Positions 43,173 through 54,200 of a DNA stretch of 64,000 nt are shown here, one piece after another. The notes beneath the pieces were generated by a model, which did no database searches, had not been told where the DNA came from, and saw only the letters and a program-made list of their open reading frames with translations. The stretch covers positions 496,001 to 560,000 of the forward strand of contig JAIWND010000017.1 in assembly GCA_025330725.1 (NCBI GenBank). The letters run 5' to 3'. The position numbers were made by a program, and so were the translations under genes. The DNA comes from Chlamydoabsidia padenii. Taxonomy: Eukaryota > Mucoromycota > Mucoromycetes > Mucorales > Cunninghamellaceae. The stretch's first letter is position 1, and every line of letters starts with the position of its first letter.

Positions 43173-43854
43173 CTACTGTAATAATATAAAAAAAGCCAGT
43201 TCACCAATTGCCATCTTTTCTTGCTTGATTAACTTGAGTTTGTCAATAGCCGCCATAACAGGATTTGAGTCATCACCATTTTGATGCAAAGATTTGCCTT
43301 TCAGTGCCACCCAGTCCTTCTTGATCGTACGGGGCAGCTGAGTATACCAACAAAACGTTTGCCCTTCCAACACAGCTTGTAGTTTTTTCACCATTTCCAA
43401 ATGAGTGTGACCAAAGAATTCCGCCAGAGATTCGTATCTCGCCATCCATTGTTGTGCTTCCGTTGCAAAAGTTGGGAATCTAGTCCGTCGTCGTCGTTCC
43501 AAGTAGGTGTTGGAGATGATCTTGTCATTCACGTCGCTCGTTGCCACATTACATAAAATAAGTATGCAACAGCCAACAAGAAGCCAAAGCCTACAACCAA
43601 AAGAAATGTGGTTAATAACCTTGTCTTTTCTTGTTTTTTTTTTCTTCTTCTTTACTTACTTCGTACTAGAAGCAAAGAGAGACCATACACCACCAGAGAC
43701 AACAATCAAGAAAGAAAGCCCAACCATAATACAGGAAGACAAACCTGCAATAAGAGCAAGAAGGATGATTAGTGACATTGTCTTTTCTTGTTTTTTTTTT
43801 TCTTTACTTACAATAATGTTCCCATAAACATTGTACATCATGATCCATCCCCAT
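43173..43854 (-). CDS. chimeric membrane-Gag protein, intact spliced frame
   Basis: Three exons (43812-43854, 43660-43744, 43173-43590) join into an unbroken 181-residue frame. Two hydrophobic segments (SSCIMVGLSFLIVVSGGVW and LWLLVGCCILILC) are followed by a basic linker LERRRRTRF and the N-terminal half of an LTR-retrotransposon Gag domain: WMARYESLAEFFGHTHLEMV, LEGQTFCWYTQLPRTIKKDW. Gag motifs end at about residue 165, so the capsid part is truncated. Both introns begin with almost the same about 40 nt. No LTRs, protease or polymerase were seen nearby. Either a recruited Gag fragment fused to a membrane anchor, or a fortuitous spliced relic. Confidence 0.5.
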
Positions 43855-44599
43855 GAATCAAATGGAGCGCCGTAACTGGTGGCTAGTGCAACATGCCCGA
43901 GACTAGGTAGATCCACATTAATGCTTCAACATACCAGACATCCCGTTTTACCAGCACAACCATTCGCAAGCAGATCCAGGTGTGGAACAAGACACGATGT
44001 CGCCTACGTCCTGCCACGGTAAAAAGGCTAGGCCTAATCACTATTCTACACAAAGGTAGCCGCCTCGCAAAATCTGCCAACTTATCCATTTGATTACTAA
44101 CAGGAGACTTCACATGTCAGAGGCAAAGAGGGGGCATAAACCTAGTTTAAATAATTAGCAATTCAGTTGATGTATGAAACAGTAACAACTTTGGGAGAGT
44201 ATCATTCAAGATGCATTGACTTACCTTTATGACCAGAATCACAATAAGAGGGAGGAAGCCATGAGATTACAGCCACCAGAAAACAGATTTTTCATATAGA
44301 CAGTCATTAGGTAATTCATGGATTACTTTTGTGTGTGAATTAATCCATCTCGTAATCATGGCCAGGAATAGGAATGAGTGCGGGGGACAACTTGTCTGTC
44401 AAGCACAGGTTCTTGAAAGGGGGGGGGGTTGTTTAAAGGGGAGGTTTTTGTATAGGGGAGTTTAAACAAAAAAAAAAAAAAAAAGAGGAAAGAAAAGGAA
44501 AAAAAAAAATTAAAAATCGCTTTTTATAGTTCGCGACGTGACGGGATTTTAATAACTTCGCGAAAAATCATTACCTTCTTTTTTTTTGTCTTCCCATTC

Positions 44600-44964
44600 C
44601 AAAGACATTCAACTTGGTCCTCTTTAACAGGGAATTCCTATTTATTGTACGATTGAATGATGAAGATAAAAAAAAAAGAGGTGACGAAGCAACTGACTCT
44701 GTGATAGTAATGGGCTCTCTTGGAAATCATCCAAACTGGCTCAACACGGCAAAGGTAAAAGAAAGGCACAAAGAGAAAGTGGTAGTAATCTATACAGTCT
44801 CTTTCTTCTTGGACAATCATCTTACCCAAGACTATAATACTAATGCTTTTCGACTCATGTTGATGTAGAATCGATACCTACTAATTGACAATGGACGAAT
44901 CTCTTTTTTGGCCGATACAGCAAACTGGGAAAAAGAACGACGTTCTCTGAATGGGATTCAGTAG
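44600..44964 (+). CDS. small spliced gene, unknown (start not resolved)
   Basis: Two exons join in phase: the first ends at 44754 (...PNWLNTAK) and the second runs 44869-44964 (NRYLLIDNGRISFLADTANW to stop). GACGGGATTTTAAT lies at 44540, at promoter distance. The first exon is open from about 44600 but has no in-frame ATG near its start (the first is within ...VIVMGSLGNH), so an upstream coding exon may be missing. A poly(A) signal AATAAAG occurs at 45142. No recognised domain. Confidence 0.35.
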
Positions 44965-45460
44965 GAGGATGGATTGGGTGGTCAAGTGCGACGATGGTAC
45001 ACCTCTTGATTACAACTGGGGATAAATATGAATGTCGGATCAATCATTGGTCCAACAAGATCAAAATATGATGTCTTGTGGACAACAATGGTGGTGGATT
45101 GGTTTTATTGTAGATATAGTGTTATATTTAATCTTAATGTCAATAAAGTCTTGTTTTATCATATGTATACTGGTCAAAATAAATACGTTTATCAATGAAG
45201 GATCATACATGATTTATGTATCACGATGGATAACACCTATATAAATGATGAATCGTATAAGGTTCATGCTTTTTTTTGCCTGTGCAACCAAAATTAGCTG
45301 TCCAGCTAAAATACCTATGCCCATCAACTCTCTAACTTTATCACTCTGTCTCTTTTGCCCAAGTAGTCGGTAAAAAGAAAGGATTTTATCAAATACCACA
45401 AAATGGCGTTTCTTAAAAGATAAAAAAACTATAACTATTGTTATTTGACCAGTCGGATTG

Positions 45461-45525
45461 TAAGGAGATTATCTAGTGGTAACATTTGGCTTTATTACAG
45501 AAGCAAGGTTCATTCATGAGCAAGA
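45461..45525 (+). other. tRNA-like remnant
   Basis: Contains a box A-like TATCTAGTGGTAACA and, about 30 nt later, a box B-like AGGTTCATTCATG, with a possible anticodon-arm region between (CTTTATTACAGAAG). Acceptor stems do not pair. Probably a decayed tRNA gene or the tRNA-derived head of a short element. Confidence 0.3.
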
Positions 45526-45765
45526 GCGGATATTAAAATATTGTGTTTGAACGCCCCCATTTATATAAAGCTTTTGTTTATTTAAATGTTAAAAAGACAT
45601 ATAAACTAGACATCATGAATAAACTATAGGGGAACTTGAGTAAAGTGGCAGGAGGGAGATAGGGAATAAAGAGAAGTGAGTTGATGCATAAAAGTGGTTA
45701 AAAGTTTAAAAGGTGTGATAAAAGAAAGAGGGGGGAGGGAATAGAGTAAGTCTAACTATTAAATA

Positions 45766-47148
45766 CTAAAAGTTAAATCCACCTTGAGGAGTATCAACTT
45801 GTTGTTGGAAGGTGAATTGACCGCCATTAGCACCAGGAGCCATATCAGTATCGTTTCCTTCTTCTTCATCCTCTTCGTTAAAGTATTTATCGATGATACC
45901 ATAGGCCTTTCGGTAGATGTCGGCATTTTCATGCGATTGCAAGTTGTGAATGCTATCCATACCACCCGATTCTTCCACCAACAGGGCATAAGGGTTCAAA
46001 CTATCTTGTGAGTTGGCCTTTTCCATTTCACCCGCACGTAAAATGTTGTCCAAACCATCCAAGGCCACCAAAGTGATTTTGTTGTCTTGTTGATTCAGGA
46101 TATCACAGAGAGGTGGAATACATCCAACAGACACCAAGTGACGAATTTGGTCAGGTTGAGCCAAACCACCTGATGTAGCATTACAGATAGCCCAGCATGC
46201 TTCCTTCTTGGTTTTGAATTCACCGCGAGATAAAATATGCACCAAAAGAGGAGCCAGTCCACCATCCAACACTGCTTGAATTTGTGCCGTATTACCCGCC
46301 GTGATATTAGAGATCGTCCAGCATGCTTCCTTTCGGATACTTTCTTTGGGGCTGGATAGTAGGTTGTATAAGGACATAATCGCGCCACAGTTGATAATTG
46401 CTTGAGTTTGCAAGTCGTCACCAGTTACAATGTTGCCCACAGAGCGCAAGGCTGGTGTTTGCACTGCAGTAGAGGGATGGCTCAAAAGTTCCACTAAACG
46501 AGCACACACAGATGATTCCACGACGGCTTGAATACGTTCATTGGCACCGTCCGAGAGATAAGAGATGGCCCAACAAGTATCAATCAGGACTTCTTCATCT
46601 TGAGACTGGATTAATTGCGCCAAAACAGTCAAAGCAGGTGCGATCTAACAAAGCCAATAGGTAACAATTAGTAATCACATCACTTTACATCTTTTTTTTT
46701 TTTCTTTTATCATTATTACCAGTTGCCAGTTTGGTTGAGGATTCTTGCCACGACAAAAGTTGGATAAAGTCCAGGTAGCGTTACGAAGCATTGAGATCTT
46801 GACATCTTCATGGAATATAGAGAGTAAAGGATGGAGACCACCAGTTTCGAGGACAAAATCACGACAACGTGGACTATCACCAGCGATATTACCTAAAGCC
46901 CAAACAGCCTTGCATAAAGTAAACATAGTAATAGATTAGATCCATGTATACTATCCTCTATCCCCCTTGTTATTTCCTTACCTGTTCCTTCACATCGGCG
47001 ACTGGGCTGCTTAATAATTCGATAAAGAAAGGTACAGCACCAGATTCAATGACGATTTGTGTTTGTTGAGAGGATCCAGAAGCAATGTTGGTCAAAGCCC
47101 AGGCAGCTTCAAACTAGAAATAAAACAAGTGAGTATGAGTATGTCTTT

Positions 47149-47221
<73 letters not shown>

Positions 47222-47502
47222 ATACAAGTGTATTGTGTATATTGATTTTTGTGATTACTTACTTGAAGTGAAGTATGAGTGGAGCGAAGGAATTCCACAA
47301 AACGAGGAACAACACCTGAGGCAATGACTTGTTCAATAGGAGGATTGACTTCACGAGATAGTAGTTTTCGGAAATGAGCAGTAGCTTGTAGTTGCGTTTC
47401 GGCGTCGTCAGAATAGACAGCTTGGATCATGTCAGGAAGGACGTCATTTAGCTAGGATAGAAAGAAGAGTATTGTTAACACTTTTTATTTGTAGCGATTC
47501 CT

Positions 47503-47537
<35 letters not shown>

Positions 47538-47744
47538 CTTCTTTACCTGATTTTCCAAAGCAGTGTCATCCAGTTCGTCATCAGAATCTTGAGAGAGCAT
47601 GTTAAAGTTTCGTCGTTTCGCCAAGTTTTCCGCCTTCTTTTGTTTTCTGATTTCTACTTGAGCGTTTTCCCGTCGTCGTCGCACTTCATCTGGTTTGAAT
47701 TGATTGCGTGCTTTAAAGGCGTTGCGGCGAGGATCAGATTCCAT
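45766..47744 (-). CDS. SRP1: importin subunit alpha
   Basis: Nuclear-import adaptor that binds classical NLS cargo and importin beta. About five exons. N-terminal importin-beta-binding region with [25 protein letters not shown]-type basic residues, then ten ARM repeats with the conserved W..N pairs: [112 protein letters not shown]. The acidic C-terminus includes [14 protein letters not shown] and ends GGFNF. About 530 residues, normal for the family. Introns carry exceptional homopolymers (47157-47219 and 47497-47537). GCGGGATTTCAAT lies 210 bp upstream of the start. Confidence 0.95.
47157..47219. repeat. about 62-nt poly(A) tract in an intron
   Basis: A run of A preceded by T9, in the second importin-alpha intron. 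A shorter copy of the same T9-A step occurs upstream of the gene at about 47909-47950, and a 41-nt T-run lies in the first intron (47502-47537 region). Lengths in the raw sequence may be affected by sequencing error. Confidence 0.8.
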
Positions 47745-47910
47745 CTTTGTTGAGGTTGTTGTTACTGGATGTGAGTAATGTGAAGAAGTGTAAAGTATAT
47801 ATAGTAATAATAGACAAGTATTGTGGAGTAGAAACAAAAAGGTGAGCGAATGTCTTTTTGGTGGGATTGGAAAGAGAAAGAAGCAAAGCGAAAACAAATC
47901 GCGCCAACTT

Positions 47911-47953
<43 letters not shown>

Positions 47954-47966
47954 GCGGGATTTCAAT
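47954..47966 (+). promoter_or_regulatory. shared upstream motif before importin alpha
   Basis: GCGGGATTTCAAT, 210 bp upstream of the minus-strand start and directly beside a 33-nt A-run. Confidence 0.45.
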
Positions 47967-48393
47967 TGCAAAGGAGGTGGACTAAAGGAATATAAAAATC
48001 AACCTTCTTGTATTGTTCAAGGCCCTGATCACTTTTTTTGATGAAAACAGTGTGGATGAAGACTTTTTCTTTAAGCTGCTTACCATCATATATAAAAAAA
48101 TAAAAAATAAAAAAAAAAGTCCAGTTAGTATGTACAGTACTTTATTCTGAATCAACTCCAACCTGGTGACGGGGATTAAATTAAACATCAAAGTCATGCT
48201 TCTCTTACTATGTGTGTTTGAAAACCTTTCAGTCTATAAAGTTGACTTTCCAAATTACAAGATATAGCAAGCACAATTTTTCAATGTTTATAGTTTACGA
48301 TCAATACTCTTTGTCATAAAAAAATTGTTGCAGGATTGAGAGTTCTGATCTACATCCTATTCCATTGACCGCTCGAGTGACGAAATAGCTCAA

Positions 48394-48408
48394 GGCGGGT
48401 TTTGAAAA
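48394..48408 (+). promoter_or_regulatory. shared upstream motif before ATP synthase subunit k
   Basis: GGCGGGTTTTGAAAA, 97 bp before the ATG at 48505, same strand. Confidence 0.45.
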
Positions 48409-48504
48409 TGAAAAAACACAATCCCCCCGCCCTTCACGGCTAATTTGTTTTGTTTTTCTTTCTTCCTTTTATTACTTTTTGTACTAAATATCAAATTATT
48501 CAAA

Positions 48505-48827
48505 ATGGCTGGTCACTACGTTATTGCCGGAAAGAAGGTCCCTAACCACATTGTAAAGTATTATAAACAATTGGAGAAGATTAAAAAAAAAAAAAAAAAA
48601 AAAAAGTGGGAGGGGGAATTATGATGAACTCACACACTTTTTTTATTTTTTAATCCTAGCTCTCAATGGGTTTCATTGGCGCCTATGTTGCCGCTTATGC
48701 TGCTTATTCCATGAAGCCCAAGCCTGCTCAACCTGCTACTCCTCCTATCCAAGCCAGCTCTTCCGACGAAGAAGCTTTCATCAAGGAATTCTTGGCCAAG
48801 GCTGAAGCTGAAGAAAAGAAGAACTAA
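48505..48827 (+). CDS. ATP19: mitochondrial F1Fo ATP synthase subunit k (Atp19-like)
   Basis: Two exons (48505-48552, 48660-48827), 71 residues. Start MAGHYVIAGKKVPNHILSMG matches the yeast/fungal subunit k pattern (aromatic-rich start, GKxVPxHxL), followed by one hydrophobic segment FIGAYVAAYAAYSM, a Pro/Ala linker and the C-terminal SSSDEEAFIKEFLAKAEAEE, like the DEEKFIENYLKK end of Atp19. A small inner-membrane protein that supports ATP synthase dimers. The intron contains a 23-nt A-run. Confidence 0.8.
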
Positions 48828-49345
48828 ACAAACCAACATAAACAACCAAACCTCTTATAACATACTACCACATTTTTATGCGCTCGATCAACGGCAACTT
48901 CCTCTTGATTCTTTTAACAACAACTATCACCATCATCATCCTCATCATCACCACATCATTTTCATCCTCATCAACCAACGGACCAACAATACAAAAAAGG
49001 GGTTGGAAACGTAGACAAATATCGGTGCTCTCTGGTTAGTATAGTGTTTTGTAGTTTGGTTATCTAGTTTATATGTATTATCCCTTTTTTGAAAAAAAAA
49101 CAATAAATCATTCATGTAGAACTATTTAATTAACAATACTTGGTGTATCTGGGGGTGGGGAAGTAAAGGACAAGTTTGTATGTTATATGTTTATTGCTTC
49201 CCAATCAATAGGAAAGGACAATGAAATGTATGGTGGGAAGGAAGAATCTCTCTGTGTTATATGTACTTGATGAAGGGCGTGATCTACTTGAACACAGTAA
49301 AGAAGGGCTAATGCAGTGGGAATGATGATGCATGATGGGATAAAG
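48828..49345. other. spacer between convergent genes
   Basis: 3' UTRs of two converging genes. A (CAT/ATC)-rich run at 48925-48975 and AATAAATC near 49101. No gene. Confidence 0.5.
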
Positions 49346-50030
49346 CTATGCCAGATGTAAATGAATGTTCCTGGGGCAGGGTATCACTTTCCAGGTAATG
49401 TTGATGACACCATCAGCCAATCCTCTGGGATCCAGCCTTGTGAATGCACCAGGGGTCAAATCAATGGCGGTACCTAATTTAGTATCAAGAAAAAAAAATC
49501 AAGGGGTCAGCCGATCAATGATCGGGAAAATCATGCAACTTACCCACTTTACAAGCAGCGCACTTGTCGACAATTTTAACTGCTATGGAACGCTTGTTCT
49601 CAGAGTTGGTGATTCTCATGCATTTATAACAGTATTCGAAATCATTCATTGCCTAAAGATGGAAAAAAAGTATTAGGGGGTATTGAAAAACACTATCATT
49701 CTTACCATGGCACCAATCATGTCAGATACCCGAGCAGAGAAAGTGGGAAGGCCTTTACGACCATAACAGGCAGCATTTCTCAAGTCATTTCCACTATACC
49801 TATTTATGGGAGGGGTTATTAATCTCAACCTGTCAAGTCGGGATTTCAATTTACCATGTGCCCCTGTTTCTTTTCGTCAATGCTTGATTTTCATCGCCCT
49901 GATTTTCTTGTTTGTCAATGCCATCATCAAAAGACATCATTGTCGCTGTTCCAATTTTATATTTAGATGCTTCAGCGTGGATCCCGAATAGAATGATGAT
50001 GACTGATAAGATTAAATAGGAATACCGCAT
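49346..50030 (-). CDS. secreted expansin/barwin-like double-psi beta-barrel protein
   Basis: Four exons. The N-terminus is a signal peptide (MRYSYLILSVIIILFGIHA). After a short charged linker the domain starts with GTWYSGNDLRNAACYG, then SARVSDMIGAMA, CYKCMRITNSENKRSIAVKI, VDKCAACKVGTAIDLTPGAF and ends GLADGVINITWKVIPCP. The pattern CxxC-I-T...V-x-V-x-D-x-C-x-x-C...D-L-x-x-x-A-F..G.I.I.W is that of barwin/expansin/RlpA-like DPBB domains. Such small secreted fungal proteins bind or loosen cell-wall polysaccharide. No carbohydrate-binding second domain. Intron 1 contains GAAATCCCGAC, the shared motif in reverse orientation (49837-49850). Confidence 0.8.
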
Positions 50031-50522
50031 GACAAAGTATGAAGGGATCAAGAGTAAAAAGAATAAATCTGTAGACGGGTTTGATAAAACGCTTTATATA
50101 GAAGAAGGAAAACGAAAAAGACAATTGAAGGGGGGAAAGGAAATATGTAGAGGCTGATGCTTTAGGGAGTTCATCTAACAATTGGTCATTGAAAAATGAA
50201 GAGACAACATGGAATAGGAGAAAGAAAAAAGGGTCTTATAAACCACTTTCTTTTTTTTTTATGCTATTGACTTGAACTCATAAAGTGACAAATGTGTTGG
50301 TTGTAAAGCTTAAAAAAGAAAAAATTGAATTTGTAAAACTCAGAAAATATGTGATTTGATAGTCCGCAAAATGGCTGCATAAACGACATTTTTTTTTTTT
50401 TTTTGTATGAAGACAACGTTTTCTTTTTTATGGTGTGAAGGAGACATTCAATATAACCGATAATGGAGCAAACATGATTAAAGATTGATTAGTCCCTCTT
50501 GAGTTGACTCTCTTGTTTTACA

Positions 50523-51064
50523 ATGGAACACATTAGAACGAAACTCCTATTTTTGTTTTGGCTCACAGTTACTCTTTACATATTACTCAATCTATACATT
50601 CCTGGTATTAATAGATCATACCTTTATAGCGGTTCCCCCCTTTTTTCCAACTACGGGGTAAAATTTCAAGATCGGTATTTCAAATTTAAAAATCCGGTGT
50701 CGAGGTCTGCATGAATGGTACCAGTGGGCCGTCTCGATATTCTTTGATTAAATTAAAAAGAGAAACCTGTAAAGGTTTGTGCAATTGAGTACAATGGAAT
50801 GATATATAATGTACTTTGCCTCTACTTCCCCATTTGTGTATCATAGATTTGACAGAATATGCATCCGATTGCATTACACAGGAGAAAGTCGAAATATCCC
50901 GCCCATTTACGAACCCCAAATTAGACACATGTTTACATCAATTGTTCCCTACAGCCGAAGAGCCACCGACGTTACTCTGTGAAGAAAAAGTCCAACAGCA
51001 TCAAATCATCATAAGTACCAATTTGCAAAATGATTTCATATGTCAATCATTTCGAAAGTTTTAA
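50523..51064 (+). CDS. possible small gene, weak
   Basis: An ATG at 50523 opens 63 codons with a hydrophobic start (MEHIRTKLLFLFWLTVTLYI) like a signal anchor, and a further open stretch at 50820-51064 ends ICQSFRKF plus stop, preceded by an acceptor-like TATCATAG at 50846. A clear donor joining the two was not found. Listed because the second stretch has good codon texture; may be nothing. Confidence 0.22.
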
Positions 51065-51273
51065 TCAATAGTTTATTAAGTAAATGAATTAGTAAGTGAT
51101 AGGTTGCTATATATTGTATAAGTGATATAAGTAATAGATATATAAAAAAATAAAAATAAAAAAAGTTGGTGATAAAGAGGGATAAGGGAAGGGGAGGGAG
51201 AAGGAGAATGGAGAATATTAATTATAATTTGTCTAATAGTGTCCAGAATCGTATCAGGGGCTATATTTGTCTA

Positions 51274-54200
51274 TCAGATCCGTTTTCGTCCATTCAAGGA
51301 AGTCTGACTTGTTTCCGGCACACCAAGCTCGTTGCATTTTTCCAAAGCTAAATGAATCCGACAGGCCATTCTATATTCAAAATCATAACTAGTATAGGAC
51401 AGAGCCAGCTGCCATAGTTGCCTACTTTTCTTGTAATCACTGATACCCCAATATGTAACGCCCGCCTCTATAATAAAGATTGTCAAAAAAAAAAAAAAGA
51501 AAAAAAAAAAGACATGATTAGCATGAATCGATTATTGTTTTCCTGATGCTTACCCCAATATACAAATGGTAATAGCCAATCTTCATTTTCCATATGTCGC
51601 TTGTTTTTCAGTATCCAGTCCAAATTAGGTATACATTCATTGTGTCTAGACAATGCATTCAGTACCGTGCACCTGAGCAATAGTAACGTCCCATAACGAG
51701 CCATCATTGTTGTATCCACATTGTTATCATTGTCAGTATCTTCGTCATCGTCACTATTGTCACCAACACCACTGCCCATTCCATTGACGTCGTCTAGATC
51801 TATCATTTGACAAGTTTCCTCGATCATCACCAAGCATCGGCATAATGCAGAGTCCTCCATTGATCCAAAAGCGTTTAGCAAAAGCAAAAGCTCCAATCCA
51901 GGAAGACTTGAATCCAAATCTTGATAATCTTGGTATTGGTATTGTTCCACCTTCACTTGCACATAGTTGTCCAAGAAGCTTTTGCGATGATGTTGTTGAT
52001 GGCTGATAACAGGTACTTCGTCAAAGGCATCCTTGGCTTCTTGTCGTTGGCCTAGCATTTCATGACAGGCACCTACAAAGTATTGACAAAATGCAGGAGA
52101 CCAATCACGAGCGCAGCATAGTTGTTCAAAATAGGCAGCCGAAGTATCCCAGTCCAATTGCATTGCATGGTTTAATCCGACTTCGTAGGCTGCTGTATGT
52201 TTCATTGCTACTTCAGCCCATGCCCCTCGTCTTGTTGAAGTTGTCGCCATAGTAAAAGATTGAGTCGATAAGCCTACATTTCTTGCCACCCGGGAGATAC
52301 GTGCCGCATAGTAAAGGAAGAAGCATGATTTAGGATTTGACTTTTGTGCCACCACCAAGCATTCAATCGTAGTTTCAATAGATTCTTGCGCATAGATCGA
52401 GGGCACCGAGCTTGATAATATAGAGTAATAGCTTAAAAGCCTACATCAAAGTATTAATGATTATACTGTCTTGACCCCTTTCCTTTTTTTTTTTTTTTAA
52501 GTATTATTATTTTGACTTACATCAAAGACCCCAAAGATGATCGTGTTCCTTGTCCTGTCATCACCGTTTTCAGTAAAGCAAATCCCAAATTCTTGTCCGT
52601 TTTCCATGGCAGCCCTGAGAATGTATTGACGATCTTTGCAGGCAATGAGGACAATAACAGGTGGAGAGTGCCCACACCGAATTGGATAGCAGAGACTGTA
52701 TTTTCATCCATCCATTCTGATACTTGATCGCCCATTCTTTGATATTCTTCCCAAGCCAATCTATAGCCAGCACAAGCTACAGGTACAAAAGATTTGAAGA
52801 AGAAAAAAAAAGTAAGTTGAACGTTTTTGTTCATGCATCGGGGTTTGAATAATTCACCTTTTCTGAGATTTAGTCCACATTTTAGGTACCCCGCCATGTT
52901 TTCTTGTGTTAGTTGTAAGATTCCCATTAGCAAACAACATTCAGCTTGAATCACTTGAGCACGAAGGACACCATTTGCCTGGAAGCTTTTGATAGAGGAT
53001 TGTCCATTATCATTGATTGTGCTTGCCATGAGGGAAGAGAATTGGGAAGAGAACGTATCATCAAAGGTTGCTTCGGAGAGTTCCGCTTGAGTACCTGCAA
53101 TCGTATAAGCATGTGTTAGGGCATCCATCGCTGCATCCACATCGTCTCCATTGTATGTCTACAAATAATACAAAAAGTTGTTCAGTTCTGTTTAATTGTT
53201 GATTCGTTCCTTTCTATTTCACTTACCATCATTGCTGGTGTATAAAGTGTCAGCATAAACCAAGGGAGTAGAGTATGTGAGTGAATATGTCTATTTTCAT
53301 GCTTGATAATTTGATCTTACCTTTTAAAAGCAGCATTGAGCCTAATCCAAGCGCATGTAGAGGTTCACTGTGTGATAAAAAATAATAAACAAAATAGGAA
53401 GAATTAGTTTCATTTCATTTCCCTCGCTCGTCATTATTTTATACTATACCTTTCAGCCTTCGAATTGAAGATTGTTATCGCCTTTGTAAATTTGTTTCCG
53501 AATAAAAACTTTATGCCTTGTTTGATGGGTTGATCTACATTATCATATACAAAGCGTTATTAGTATTCTTGTTTTCGTAAGGCCTATCTTTTCTTACCTG
53601 CTTCTTCCTGCTGTCTAGGCTTCAGTAGGTTGGGAGTAACCTTGTCGTTTGTGTTGTTAGTAGGTATGATAGTGCTGGAATGGATTGCAGTGTTGGTGGG
53701 TATATTGGCTGTTGTTGCTGAGACTGATAATAGAGTGGCAGGAGATTCCACATATACAGGGCTTTCTTGCTCCAAAGATACCGCAGAGACTGGTGATATC
53801 TTGTTGTCAATTTTGGATGGAAGACATGATGGTTGTGTTGAGGGTGAATCTTGTCCAATGGAGAGCATTGTATCATCATGTCGTGCCGATAATGTCGATG
53901 TATATTCCACCACAGCTGTCATTGGCGCCAAAAGAGTGGGGTTGCTTGCTGTAGAGAGTGCCGATTTATGACTAATATTCACCTGCATTACAGATACTTG
54001 TCGCCCAGATACATTGTCGCTAGTCTTGACCTTCAGTGCTTCATCTAGTATATCCTTTTCTTTCTTGGTAGTTGCATATGGTGATGTTTCTGTGTCCCCC
54101 AACAACATTATTGGATCCATATTTGCCGTTTTCATTATAGCGTCGCAATTACGAGGATCCCTACTACTGGTATGTTGACGATCGCTGTCGTCTGATGGTA

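Larger units (their letters stand above)
42820..45313. mobile_element. candidate TIR-bounded element
   Basis: The left end TATTTTAGCTG (42820-42830) and the right end CAGCTAAAATA (45303-45313) are perfect 11-bp inverted repeats, with TA at the outer edge as for Tc1/mariner-type insertions. Subterminal copies of GCTGTCCAGC occur at both ends (42859-42868 and 45296-45305). The span of 2494 bp contains the Gag chimera and a small spliced gene but no transposase, so it would be non-autonomous, or the ends belong to separate short palindromic repeats. Confidence 0.35.
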
